A stretch of DNA of 64,000 bases from Streptomyces sp. B3I8 (lineage in GTDB: Bacteria > Actinomycetota > Actinomycetes > Streptomycetales > Streptomycetaceae): the NCBI RefSeq assembly GCF_030816915.1, contig NZ_JAUSYN010000002.1, positions 5,407,501 through 5,471,500 of the forward strand. The letters run 5' to 3'. The notes under the pieces are model-generated. The model searched no databases, was not told the DNA's origin, and was given only the letters and a program-made list of their open reading frames with translations. This document shows, piece by piece, positions 50,878 through 59,422 of the stretch (within the stretch, counting starts at the first letter, position 1; every line of letters starts with the position of its first letter). The position numbers and the translations under genes were made by a program.

Positions 50878-51903
50878 ATGAGCCCCGACGAGTGCCTCGT
50901 GTCCGCACTCGATTGCGAACTGTCCACCGCGGCGACGGTGCCGATCGCCCGCCTGCTGCCGGCCGACTCCCCCCGCCACCGCGGCGAGGACGACGAGCAC
51001 GTCCGTCTGCTCGCCGAATCGGAGCTGCCGCTGCCGCCGATCACCGTGCACCGCCCCTCCATGCGTGTCATCGACGGCATGCACCGACTGCTGGCCGCCC
51101 GGTGGCGCGGCAGGCAGGAGATCCAGGTGCGATTCTTCGACGGGCCGGCCAAGGACGCGTTCGTCCTCGGGGTCGAGGCCAACGTCCGACACGGACTGCC
51201 GCTGTCCACGGCCGAGCGCGTCACCGCCGCGGTCCGCATCATTCGCACGCACCCGGAGTGGTCGGACCGCGTCATCGCCTCCGTCACCGGTCTGTCGGCC
51301 AAGACGGTGGCCGCCCAACGCTTCGGAGTCCAGGGCGATGCGGCCGGGACGGCCCGCATCGGCAAGGACGGCCGTGTCCGCCCGCTCAGCAGCGCCGAGG
51401 GGCGCAGGACCGCGGCCCGGCTCATCGTCGAGGACCCGTCCGCCTCACTGCGCAGCGTCGCGAGGAGGGCGGGCATCGCCCCGGGAACCGTCCGTGACGT
51501 GCGCGACAGACTCGGGCGTGGCGAGGATCCCGTGCCGTCCAGGGCGCAGCCGGCACCGGCCACGCCCATGTCGCGGCCCGCACCGCCGCGCCTGGTCGTC
51601 CGCCAGGACACGGTCCCCATGTCGGCCGAGGCCCGGGAGGCGATGTTCCGCAGCCTGTGCCGGGATCCGTCCCTGCGGATGACCGAGACGGGGCGTCTGC
51701 TGCTGCGGATGATGGAGATCCATATGGCCGCGGACCACCGGCACATCGCCGCGGGAGTGCCGGCGCACTGCGCGGAGTCGATCTCCGTGATGGCCACGGC
51801 CTGCGCGCAGGTCTGGCAGGAACTGGCCGCCCTGGTCAAGCCGTCCGCGCCCGCCCCGTCGTTCCACCAGGCGCCTCCGTGGAGCGCCGCCTCCGCCCTG
51901 TAG
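50878..51903 (+). CDS. StrR/NovG-type pathway activator (ParB-like N-terminal domain)
   Basis: 341 residues from ATG 50878, GGAGG 11 bases upstream. The ParB-like domain reads VPIARLLPADSPRHRGEDDE, HVRLLAESELPLPPITVHRP, MRVIDGMHRLLAARWRG and VEANVRHGLPLSTAERVTAA, nearly the canonical StrR pattern. A helix-turn-helix follows (ASVTGLSAKTVAAQR, and RSVARRAGIAPGTVRDVRD). This family activates antibiotic clusters such as streptomycin and novobiocin. The C-terminal 100 residues contain several Met/His-rich helices. It faces the SARP gene across a 23-bp hairpin. The targets are most likely the AHBA genes on either side. Confidence 0.88.
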   Translation: MSPDECLVSALDCELSTAATVPIARLLPADSPRHRGEDDEHVRLLAESELPLPPITVHRPSMRVIDGMHRLLAARWRGRQEIQVRFFDGPAKDAFVLGVEANVRHGLPLSTAERVTAAVRIIRTHPEWSDRVIASVTGLSAKTVAAQRFGVQGDAAGTARIGKDGRVRPLSSAEGRRTAARLIVEDPSASLRSVARRAGIAPGTVRDVRDRLGRGEDPVPSRAQPAPATPMSRPAPPRLVVRQDTVPMSAEAREAMFRSLCRDPSLRMTETGRLLLRMMEIHMAADHRHIAAGVPAHCAESISVMATACAQVWQELAALVKPSAPAPSFHQAPPWSAASAL

Positions 51904-51910
51904 GGCCCCT

Positions 51911-51960
51911 GCGGCGGCCGGGGTACCGGAAACAACCGTTTCCGGTACCCCGGCCGCCGC
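51911..51960. terminator. 23-bp perfect stem between convergent regulators
   Basis: Arms 51911-51933 and 51938-51960 are exactly complementary with a four-base loop (AACC). It begins eight bases after the StrR-like stop and precedes the SARP stop by 70 bases, so it ends transcription from both directions. Confidence 0.85.
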
Positions 51961-52028
51961 CGGCGCGCGGCCACCGAGGCGGGCGGTCCGGTGCTGGTGG
52001 ACACGCCCTCGCGCGGCTGGAACCCGGC

Positions 52029-52892
52029 TCAGATGGCGAGGGCGTCCGAGGTCAGGATGGCCAGTTGCAGGTCCTGGAGCGGGGCTCCGGGTTCGATCCC
52101 GATCTCGTTCACCAGACGCAGTCGCAGGGAGCGCAGGACCTCCAGAGCCTCGGCGCGACGGCCGCCGAGCGCGAGTGCCTGCACGTACTGGTGGTGCAGG
52201 GCCTCGTGCAGCGGGTGTTCCCGGGTGACGGCGGCGAGCTGGGTGATGGCCCGCTGATGCAGTCCTGCCCTGATCTGTGCCTCGGCGCGCGTGGCTATCG
52301 CGTCGAGTCTCGATTCCTCGAACAGTCTCCGCTTGGATTCGAGCACGCGGCCGGCCGGTGCGTCCGCCAGCGCGTCCCCCCGCCACAGGTCCAGGGCCGC
52401 GTCCAGCAGACCGATGCCCTCGGCCGTCTCCCCTTCGCCCAGTGCTCTGCGTCCGCGCCCCGTCAGACGCTGGAACTCCAGCCAGTCGAGCTGGAGGTGG
52501 TCACCTTTCAGGCAGTAGCCGCCGGATCCGGTCACCAGCACCTCCCGGGAGACCCGGGCGGCGGAGCATCCGATGATGCGGGTCAGCAGTTTCCGGCAAT
52601 TCAGAATGTAGGTCTGCAGGGTGCGCAGACCTGTCACGGGCGGGTTCTCCTGCCACAGCTCCCGTACAAGGCTCTGGACGGGAACCACCTGGTCGACGTG
52701 GACCAGCAGCATGGCCAGAACCGTTCGAATCTTCGGTGCGACCGCGACGGCTTCGACCGCCCCGTCGACACCTATGTGCAGGGCACCCAGGACCCTGGCG
52801 TGCACTAGAGGGTGAGCACGCGCGGTTCGAGGGGCGTCGCGCACGAGGCGTGAATCGAGCCCTGAGTCGGTCGCGTAGTTCGACTGATACAC
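52029..52892 (-). CDS. SARP-family activator (OmpR-like DNA-binding plus BTAD)
   Basis: 287 residues from GTG 52892 with GGGGGAC upstream. DNA-binding part: VAPKIRTVLAMLLVHVDQVV, LVRELWQENPPVTGLRTLQT and YILNCRKLL. Bacterial transcriptional activation domain: ALGEGETAEGIGLLDAALDL and following helical repeats through HEALHHQYVQALALGGRRAE. The length is that of short SARPs such as ActII-ORF4 and RedD. It is divergent from griI/griH, whose promoter it probably activates. SARPs bind direct heptamer repeats; I did not find a clear pair, but a 33-base palindrome lies in the intergenic region. Confidence 0.9.
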   Translation of the reverse strand: MYQSNYATDSGLDSRLVRDAPRTARAHPLVHARVLGALHIGVDGAVEAVAVAPKIRTVLAMLLVHVDQVVPVQSLVRELWQENPPVTGLRTLQTYILNCRKLLTRIIGCSAARVSREVLVTGSGGYCLKGDHLQLDWLEFQRLTGRGRRALGEGETAEGIGLLDAALDLWRGDALADAPAGRVLESKRRLFEESRLDAIATRAEAQIRAGLHQRAITQLAAVTREHPLHEALHHQYVQALALGGRRAEALEVLRSLRLRLVNEIGIEPGAPLQDLQLAILTSDALAI

Positions 52893-53052
52893 ATGTCCCC
52901 CATCACTCGAATCCGGTCACCTATTGCCAGAGATCGGCGGCGTGGATTGACTGGAGCGTCCCCAAAGGTAACAGCCCCCCTTCACCCGCTCAGATCGATT
53001 TCGGACGACCTGGCTGTAAACAGTGAAGGGAATATCGGCTACCGCTTCCGCC

Positions 53053-53085
53053 CTGTGCAACCGAGGAAATTCCTCGGTTGCACAG
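53053..53085. promoter_or_regulatory. 33-base near-perfect palindrome upstream of griI
   Basis: Arm CTGTGCAACCGAGGAA (53053-53068) and its exact complement (53070-53085) flank one central base. It lies about 170 bases upstream of griI and 160 upstream of the SARP gene, with AT-richer surroundings. With almost no loop it is better explained as a protein-binding site than as a terminator; the rest of 52893-53253 is promoter space without genes. Confidence 0.65.
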
Positions 53086-53253
53086 CGGTCCGCGCGACCT
53101 GCGATCGAACGGCGCGCAGCAGCCGTCTCACAGGTCCGGGCTGTATCTCAACGGTTCCTTCGACTGTTTCTTGAACGCCTTCTGTGACGCTGCGAGTGCC
53201 CCGCCGAAATCAACCTCCGACTGTTCCACAGCAGCCGGCAGAAGGAGTACCCG

Positions 53254-54069
53254 ATGGCGCGTGCACCATTGACCGGTAGAGCATTACGTCTGGCCAGACT
53301 CTCCAGTCATGACGACGGACGGCTTCTGCTCGTTCCCCTGGACCATTCGGTGTCCGACGGCCCCATCACCACGGCCGCGGACTTCGGTGACCTGGTACGT
53401 GACATCGTGCACGGGGGAGCGGACGGCATCGTCGTGCACAAGGGCCGGGCCCGCTCGCTCGCTCCGCGGCTGTTCTCCAGCTGCTCGCTCATCGTCCACC
53501 TCAGCGCCAGTACCGCGCTCGGGCCCGACAGTGATGCCAAAGTCCTGGTCGGGGACGTCGAGGAGGCGGTCCGGCTGGGAGCGGACGCGGTCAGCGTCCA
53601 TGTGAACATCGGAGCCGACACCGAGGCCGCTCAACTCGCCGATCTGGGCGCGGTCTCGGCGGCGTGCGACCGGTGGAGCATGCCCCTGCTCGCGATGGCG
53701 TACCCGCGCGGTCCGCGACTGACCGGGCCCGCCTCCCCCGAGCAGGTGGCACACGTGGCCAACATCGCCGCCGACCTCGGTGCCGACGTGGTCAAGACGG
53801 TCTTCGTCGGCCCGGCGGAACGCATGGCCGAGGTCGTCGCCGGCTCACCCGTGCCGATCCTGGTGGCGGGAGGCGCCGCGGACGAGCAGAGCCTGGTCGA
53901 TTTCGCCCGTACCGCGCTGGCCGGCGGGTGCTGCGGCCTCGCCGTGGGGCGGCGCGTCTTCACCTCCCGCGCTCCGGGGCGCGTCGTCCGCGAACTCGCC
54001 GACATCGTGCACGGCCCGGCCGGGGCCACCGACCCCCTCCCTTCCCGACACATGGCAGGTGTGATGTGA
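53254..54069 (+). CDS. griI: GriI-type aldolase for 3-amino-4-hydroxybenzoate synthesis
   Basis: 271 residues from ATG 53254, GAAGGAG six bases upstream. It is a DhnA-like class I aldolase: LLLVPLDHSVSDGPITTAAD, ADGIVVHKGRARSLAPRLFS, DAVSVHVNIGADTEAAQLAD and DVVKTVFVGPAERMAEVVAG with the Schiff-base lysine, then PILVAGGAADEQSLVDFA. GriI condenses aspartate semialdehyde and dihydroxyacetone phosphate to a C7 aminophosphoketoacid. Codon 11 is TTA (53284-53286), hence possible bldA control. The stop overlaps griH by GTGA. Pairing with griH makes the assignment secure. Confidence 0.95.
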   Translation: MARAPLTGRALRLARLSSHDDGRLLLVPLDHSVSDGPITTAADFGDLVRDIVHGGADGIVVHKGRARSLAPRLFSSCSLIVHLSASTALGPDSDAKVLVGDVEEAVRLGADAVSVHVNIGADTEAAQLADLGAVSAACDRWSMPLLAMAYPRGPRLTGPASPEQVAHVANIAADLGADVVKTVFVGPAERMAEVVAGSPVPILVAGGAADEQSLVDFARTALAGGCCGLAVGRRVFTSRAPGRVVRELADIVHGPAGATDPLPSRHMAGVM

Positions 54070-55169
54070 AGCTCAGCTGGATCGACATCCGTGACCTCGG
54101 CTCCGCGAAGGACGCCATCCTCCAAGAAGCGATACACGCGCGCGTCGACGGCATCCTCGCCGCGGTCCCCGAGGACCTCGAGCACCTGCCGCCGACCGTG
54201 AAGAAGATCCTGTTCCCCCAGGACCGGCCGCTGCCCGAGGACTTCGGTGCCGCGGACGTGGTCATCGTCGACCCGGCCAAGCACGGGGACCCCGGCGAGC
54301 TGGCCGGCCGCCACCCGGACATCGAGTTCGGCCGGTATGTCGAGATCAGGGATGCCGCGACCCTGGAGGACGCCTGCGCGTCCGGCCGCACGGACAAATG
54401 GAGTCTGCTGTTCTTCCGCGACCCCACGAAGATCCCGCTGGAGATCGTGATCGCCGCGGCGGCCGGGTCGAAGGGCAGCCTGATCACCGTCGCGCAGGAC
54501 GTCGAGGAAGCCGGGATCATCTTCGGCGTGCTGGAGCTGGGCTCGGACGGGGTACTCATGGCCCCGGCCCGGGTGGGCGACGTCACGGCGCTGCGGCAGG
54601 CGGCCGAGACCGGGGTACCCGATCTGGCCCTGGTCGAGCTCGAGATCACGGCGACGGCCCACGTGGGTATGGGGGAGCGGGCCTGCGTGGACACCGCCAC
54701 GTACTTCCGCAAGGACGAGGGCATCCTCGTCGGCTCGCACTCCAAGGGCATGATCCTCTGTGTCAGCGAGACCCACCCCCTGCCGTACATGCCCACCCGG
54801 CCGTTCCGCGTCAACGCCGGGGCGATCCACTCGTACACGCTGGCCATGGACCAGCGCACCAGTTATCTGAGCGAGTTGAAGGCGGGCAGCAAGGTCACCG
54901 CGGTGGACATCCACGGCCGGTCCCGGCTGGTGACCGTGGGCCGTGTCAAGATCGAGTCCCGTCCGCTGCTGTCCGTCGACGCCGTCGGGCCCGACGGACG
55001 CACCGCCAACCTGATCCTCCAGGACGACTGGCACGTGCGGGTCCTCGGACCGGGCGGCACGGTACTCAACAGCACCGAGCTCAAGCCCGGCGACAAGGTG
55101 CTCGGCTACCTGCCCGTGGAAGACCGTCATGTCGGCTATCCGATCGACGAGTTCTGCCTGGAGAAGTGA
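54066..55169 (+). CDS. griH: GriH-type 3-amino-4-hydroxybenzoate synthase
   Basis: 367 residues from GTG 54066. It resembles archaeal-type 3-dehydroquinate synthase II: MKLSWIDIRDLGSAKDAILQ, VVIVDPAKHGDPGELAGRHP, VLMAPARVGDVTALRQAAE, VGMGERACVDTATYF, GMILCVSETHPLPYMPTRPF and RVNAGAIHSYT. GriH turns the GriI product into 3-amino-4-hydroxybenzoic acid, the precursor for grixazone, bagremycin, ferroverdin and manumycin-type compounds. The four-base overlap shows coupled synthesis with GriI. Confidence 0.95.
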   Translation: MKLSWIDIRDLGSAKDAILQEAIHARVDGILAAVPEDLEHLPPTVKKILFPQDRPLPEDFGAADVVIVDPAKHGDPGELAGRHPDIEFGRYVEIRDAATLEDACASGRTDKWSLLFFRDPTKIPLEIVIAAAAGSKGSLITVAQDVEEAGIIFGVLELGSDGVLMAPARVGDVTALRQAAETGVPDLALVELEITATAHVGMGERACVDTATYFRKDEGILVGSHSKGMILCVSETHPLPYMPTRPFRVNAGAIHSYTLAMDQRTSYLSELKAGSKVTAVDIHGRSRLVTVGRVKIESRPLLSVDAVGPDGRTANLILQDDWHVRVLGPGGTVLNSTELKPGDKVLGYLPVEDRHVGYPIDEFCLEK

Positions 55170-55246
55170 GTCCCCGGCCGGGGCGTTCCCCCTCGCCCCG
55201 GCCGGGTCCGCCCCGGACCGCACGGACGTCACAGGGAGAGTGCCTC

Positions 55247-55696
55247 ATGCCCAGCACACACGCTTCCCCTCACCGGTCGGCCCCCCGGCCGGCGCGGCGG
55301 CGAGAAACGGCCCTCGAACGGCGCGGTCTCGCCCTCCGGTTCGTCCTGATCATCGGGGACCAGCGGCTGGCCGAGGCCCACCACATCCTGTGCGACCAGG
55401 ACACCGTGGTGGTGGACTTCCCCGAATCGACCGTCCGTATCGGCCTGTCCAGGCTGTTGCCCGAGCCGGACGGAGGCGTCGTGCTGGACTGCCGCGTCCA
55501 GCTCCACGACGAGGACGGCACTCCGCGCGGCTGCGCCGCCACCTCGTGGCAGCGGGTGCTCACCGGCCGGCCGGGCGCCCTGCACCAGCGGGAGGCGCTG
55601 TTGCGCGAGGTGGTGGCGGCCAGAAGCCGGGTCCCCGACCGAGCCGTCGCCCGCCCGCGACTGGCGACGGTGCACTACCTGGCGGCAGCGGTGTGA
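55247..55696 (+). CDS. Hypothetical protein in the griIH operon
   Basis: 149 residues from ATG 55247 with GGGAG about eight bases upstream, 77 bases after griH on the same strand. The sequence is soluble and basic at the N-terminus (a 25-residue Arg/Pro-rich lead), then LRFVLIIGDQRLAEAHHILC, TVVVDFPESTVRIGLSRLL, and VVLDCRVQLHDEDGTPRGCA. No family recognised. It could be a cluster-specific accessory protein. Its stop is ten bases from the convergent MFS gene with no hairpin between. Confidence 0.75.
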   Translation: MPSTHASPHRSAPRPARRRETALERRGLALRFVLIIGDQRLAEAHHILCDQDTVVVDFPESTVRIGLSRLLPEPDGGVVLDCRVQLHDEDGTPRGCAATSWQRVLTGRPGALHQREALLREVVAARSRVPDRAVARPRLATVHYLAAAV

Positions 55697-55706
55697 ACCA
55701 AGCCTT

Positions 55707-56951
55707 CTAGGCCGGGTTCTCGAAGCGCGCCACGCCGGGCACGGCCAGGCTCAGGAGGCTCGACGCGGCGACCACGGTACCTCCGGCGACGAGGGTGGCG
55801 GTCATGCCCAGCCAGTCGACCATGGGGCCGACGAGCGCGAATCCGACCGGCAGGAGCGCGTACGCGCCCAGTTGGTCCAGAGCGAAGACCTTGCCGAGGA
55901 GCGCGTCCGGGAAGGCGCGCTGCAACGCCGAGACCCAGTACACGAAGTACAGCTCGACCACGAAGCCGCCCAGCGCGAAACAGAGAATCACCACGGGCAA
56001 CGGAAACGGCGCGGCCAGACTCAGCGGCACCAGCGCGTACCCGGTCAGCGCGAGCATCGACACGGTTCCCCGTGCCCGGGGCCGCATGCGTCCCGCCAGC
56101 ACGATCGCCGGGAGAGCGCCGACCCCCATGGCGGCCAGCACGACGCCGTACGCCACATCGCCGCCGAAGTCGCGCCGTGCCACGATCGGCAGGAGCGTGA
56201 GCGCGGTCGCCGAGCCGGCGAACAGGTGCAGGCACACCGTGCCCATCACGGCCATGACCCAGGGACGCCGGCGAATGGCCCGGAGCCCGGCGGCCACCTC
56301 ACCGAGTACGGACGCACGGGCGGCCGCCGAGGGCTTGGCGTCCGACACCCGCAGGACACAGAGCGAGGCCAGCGCGAACACGGTGCCGGTCACCAGCAGC
56401 GCGGGCCGGACCCCGATCAGGGTCACCGCGGTCACCCCGACCAGCGCACCACCGACGGCCGCGCTCCGCTGCGCCGCGGAGACCAGGGCGTTGCCCCGCT
56501 CCAGGAGGCCGTCGGGCAGCAGGTTCGGCAGCAGCGAGCGCGACGCCGGCCGGGAGAGGGCCTCGCCGGCCCCGACCAGCGCGGTGATCAGGGGCAGGGC
56601 GCCCAGTGGCAGCCGGGTGAGGAGGACGGCGGTGACGAGCAGGACGGCCGCGCGGAACCCGTCGGCCGCGATCAGGATGCGCGTGCGGCGCAACCGGTCC
56701 GCGATCACGCCGCCGGCCAGCAGACACGCCACCAGGGCCACACCCCGGCCGGCCAGTACCAGGCCGACCTGCCCGGCACCGCCTCCCTCGTGCAGGACAT
56801 ACAGGCTCAAGGACACCGGGAACACCTGGTCGCCGACGGCCCCGGCGGCCTGTCCCGCCCACAGCCGCAGGAACTGCGGGTGATCCCGTAACTTCCCGTC
56901 GTCCGGCGCGTCCTCGTCTACGCGGCGGGCCGCGGTGGTGTCTTCCGTCAT
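55707..56951 (-). CDS. MFS exporter of the peptide locus
   Basis: 414 residues from ATG 56951, overlapping the cupin stop by ATGA. Twelve hydrophobic spans typical of the MFS_3/EntS-like group: FLRLWAGQAAGAVGDQVFPV, GLVLAGRGVALVACLLAGGVIADRLRR (loop motif A) and ASRSLLPNLLPDGLLERGNA. Leu21 is TTA (56891-56889). A long open frame upstream is not coding. As the coupled last gene of the SagB/cupin set it should export the modified product or protect the host from it. Confidence 0.88.
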   Translation of the reverse strand: MTEDTTAARRVDEDAPDDGKLRDHPQFLRLWAGQAAGAVGDQVFPVSLSLYVLHEGGGAGQVGLVLAGRGVALVACLLAGGVIADRLRRTRILIAADGFRAAVLLVTAVLLTRLPLGALPLITALVGAGEALSRPASRSLLPNLLPDGLLERGNALVSAAQRSAAVGGALVGVTAVTLIGVRPALLVTGTVFALASLCVLRVSDAKPSAAARASVLGEVAAGLRAIRRRPWVMAVMGTVCLHLFAGSATALTLLPIVARRDFGGDVAYGVVLAAMGVGALPAIVLAGRMRPRARGTVSMLALTGYALVPLSLAAPFPLPVVILCFALGGFVVELYFVYWVSALQRAFPDALLGKVFALDQLGAYALLPVGFALVGPMVDWLGMTATLVAGGTVVAASSLLSLAVPGVARFENPA

Positions 56952-58231
56952 GAGTGGTCCGGATCGCTTTCTCTTCCCGGTGCGCCGTCCGGCCGCACCG
57001 CCTCCTGCGATGTGGTGGCGTCCCAGGGCGCGGAGGGTGGCAGCAGCAGACCGATGTCGACCAGTGCCGCGGCCACCTTTCGTGCGTTGTCCTCGCCCAG
57101 GGCCGCGGTGAGCCCCGCCGTGTCCGCGACCTGGTCGCGGTGCAACGCCGTCAGGAAGGGCGACACCGATGCGGGCAGCCGCACCCGACGGTTTCCCACC
57201 GACAGCTGAATGCCATCCTTCACGGAGGCCGTGTGAAAGTACACGCCCGCCCGCAGCCGGTGAACACCTCGCGGCCGTACGTCCTTCGGCACGGGCAGGA
57301 TCGGCACGGGTTCCGGCGTCTGTTCCCGGAACGCCGCTTTCCGCACCGCCCACAGCACGTCTTCCGGTGCCGCGTCGGCGGCCAGCGCCGCGAGCCGTTC
57401 GCCGGCTTTCCCGAGCAGCTCCCGCGCGAGCCGGGGGTCGCTCATGAGCCCGTTGGTGTCGACAGCGACGCGCATCCACTCGTCGTCGACCGCCTCGCGG
57501 ACCAGTTCGCCGAGCAGATCGTGCCGGGTGATCGTGGAAACGGCGACGGTGAGGTGGATGGACAGCGTGTCCCGTGTCATCGGTGAGTGCATCGTCCCCC
57601 GCGGCAGGTACAGACTGTCGCCGGTCCGCAGGACCAGATCCGCGAGCGGCCGGGCGGCCGCTCGCATCTCCTCCCGCCGCCGCGCCGGAACGTCGAACCA
57701 GGCGTGGGCCGGCAGGGGGTCGGGCAGCGGAGGCGTACGCAGCAGCCACCGCTTGTCGCCCGCTATCTGCAGAACCAGCACGTCCTGGACGTCGAAGTGC
57801 AGATCCACCCCTTGCGAGCCGGGCGGTGTGACGAAGGCGTTGACCTTGACGGGGTGACCGAGCTCGGCCGCCAGCTCATGCGCGAAGCGCCGTACCGGAG
57901 GGTGGAAGCGGTGCAGGGAGCGCACGATCAGGGTCTGCCCCGAGGCGAGCGCCTGCCGCAGACCGTCGGTGTCGGGAAACGGCGCCGCTCCGGGCGCGTC
58001 ACCCGATTCGGCGACGCAGCCCCGGGCCACGTCACCTTCCACGCCGTCACGCACGAGTCGCAGCGAAGAGGTGCGCAGTCCGCCCGAGAGCAGTTCCTCC
58101 AGGGCCTGGGGCGAGAACAGGTCGGTGAAGTCGGCCGCCAGATCGGCGGCCCGGGTGTGCAGGTACGAGTGACCGAACACCGCTGTGCGGAACTCGTCCG
58201 GCGGCAGCGCGACACATCGCTTCAGACTCAT
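56948..58231 (-). CDS. JmjC-like cupin oxygenase with C-terminal winged-helix segment
   Basis: 427 residues from ATG 58231 (GCAGGAG upstream). The fold resembles cupin_4/ROX arginine hydroxylases: VDLHFDVQDVLVLQIAGDKR gives His145-x-Asp147, and LYLPRGTMHSPM gives His215, the Fe(II) triad of 2-oxoglutarate dioxygenases. The SIHLTVAVSTITRHDLL segment follows. Residues about 345-400 (VGNRRVRLPASVSPFLTALH then GEDNARKVAAALVDIGLLLP) look like a small winged helix, similar in pattern to the N-terminus of the neighbouring SagB protein. By family it hydroxylates a peptide or protein side chain; here the 20-residue peptide is the obvious candidate. Start is 58 bases after the SagB stop. Confidence 0.85.
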   Translation of the reverse strand: MSLKRCVALPPDEFRTAVFGHSYLHTRAADLAADFTDLFSPQALEELLSGGLRTSSLRLVRDGVEGDVARGCVAESGDAPGAAPFPDTDGLRQALASGQTLIVRSLHRFHPPVRRFAHELAAELGHPVKVNAFVTPPGSQGVDLHFDVQDVLVLQIAGDKRWLLRTPPLPDPLPAHAWFDVPARRREEMRAAARPLADLVLRTGDSLYLPRGTMHSPMTRDTLSIHLTVAVSTITRHDLLGELVREAVDDEWMRVAVDTNGLMSDPRLARELLGKAGERLAALAADAAPEDVLWAVRKAAFREQTPEPVPILPVPKDVRPRGVHRLRAGVYFHTASVKDGIQLSVGNRRVRLPASVSPFLTALHRDQVADTAGLTAALGEDNARKVAAALVDIGLLLPPSAPWDATTSQEAVRPDGAPGRESDPDHS

Positions 58232-58289
58232 GACCCACTCCTGCGGCAGAAGGCCCGGTGCGGGAGACGAACCACTGCGAACCGCTGTG

Positions 58290-59387
58290 TCATCGCACCA
58301 CTCCCGGGCTCGGGAAGGCGAAATCGGCCGGGAGCAGGGAGTCGGGTTCCTCCGGAACCCCCGCGGCCAGCAGATAGACGGCGAACTCGTCGTCGGGGTC
58401 GACACCCAGGAATTGCTCCACCCGGCTGTCGGCGAAGGCGACGGTCTGGAAGGGGCCGAGACCCAGAGCCGTGGCGGTCAGCGAGAAGGTCTGCCCGTAG
58501 TGCCCGGCGTCGTACATCCACAGGCGATAGGCGCGTGGGTGACGGTACTTCCAGGCCAGACGGTTGGCGACGGCCGTTGTGAGAATGGTGAACGCGCCCT
58601 GGTACGAGGCGTCCTGGTGGTACGTCAGGTCGGCCAGCCGTGCCCGGTCGGCCCGGGCGTCCAGGAGCTCCAGCGCATGGCGCACCACCGAGTAGTGGTA
58701 CAGGCCGGGCGGAACACCGGTGACGTTGTGGGCGACGACGTACGCCTCGACCTCGTGACGGCCGCCGGCCGAAGCGCTCACCCGGCACTGCTGCGTGCCG
58801 AAGTCTCCGCCGTCGATGAACCGGTGCGGCGCGAAGCTGTGGAAGAGCAGCGTTCCGAGCCGGTCGAGACTGACGGGGGCGTCCGCGAACCGGCGATGGG
58901 TACGCCGTGCGGCGAACACCTCGTCCACGGGCGTGGTCAGGGGCAGGGGCCTGCGCGGCAGCAGCACGACAGGGCTGTCCGGATACTCCTTGTACGCCGG
59001 CGGCGCATCGCCGCCGGCGAGGATCGCCTGCGCCTCGTCGGTCCGTCTCGGTGAGTCGACGAGGTAATCGACATCCCGCGTCTCGGTGTGGAAGCGCCGC
59101 GTGAGACCGCCCCAGCGCTGCCACAGGTCCGGAACCCGCTGGTCCCCGTCCACGGGGGCGAGCACCCCGAGCCGGAGCAGACCGGTCACCGCCCGGCGCA
59201 CGCCGGCCTCGTGCCGCGAGCCGAACGCGGCCGCCAGGTCGTCCAGGTCGATTCCGTCCCCGGCCCGGTCCAGTACCTTGCGCAGATCGTCCGAGAGCCT
59301 GATCCACTGCGCCCGTCCCGGGACGCCGACCTCAAGTCCCTCGGGACGCCACCTCAGGACGAGGTGTTCGGGACGGCGGACCTTCAT
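58290..59387 (-). CDS. SagB/ThcOx-type FMN dehydrogenase with N-terminal winged-helix segment
   Basis: 365 residues from ATG 59387 (AAAGGAAG upstream). Residues about 20-78 form a helix-rich lead (WIRLSDDLRKVLDRAGDGID, AGVRRAVTGLLRLGVL) resembling a winged helix. The nitroreductase-fold part (about 155-350) reads VFAARRTHRRFADAPVSLDR, GTLLFHSFAPHRF, VSASAGGRHEVEAYVVAHNV, GLYHYSVVRHALELL and MYDAGHYGQTFSLTATALGL. In azole-forming RiPP pathways SagB oxidises azolines with FMN; no YcaO cyclodehydratase is present here, so it may oxidise another bond. It follows the small peptide gene by 94 bases with a hairpin between. Confidence 0.9.
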   Translation of the reverse strand: MKVRRPEHLVLRWRPEGLEVGVPGRAQWIRLSDDLRKVLDRAGDGIDLDDLAAAFGSRHEAGVRRAVTGLLRLGVLAPVDGDQRVPDLWQRWGGLTRRFHTETRDVDYLVDSPRRTDEAQAILAGGDAPPAYKEYPDSPVVLLPRRPLPLTTPVDEVFAARRTHRRFADAPVSLDRLGTLLFHSFAPHRFIDGGDFGTQQCRVSASAGGRHEVEAYVVAHNVTGVPPGLYHYSVVRHALELLDARADRARLADLTYHQDASYQGAFTILTTAVANRLAWKYRHPRAYRLWMYDAGHYGQTFSLTATALGLGPFQTVAFADSRVEQFLGVDPDDEFAVYLLAAGVPEEPDSLLPADFAFPSPGVVR

Positions 59388-59422
59388 GCACGTCTTCCTT
59401 TCGGCGAGCGCTCCTTGGATGT

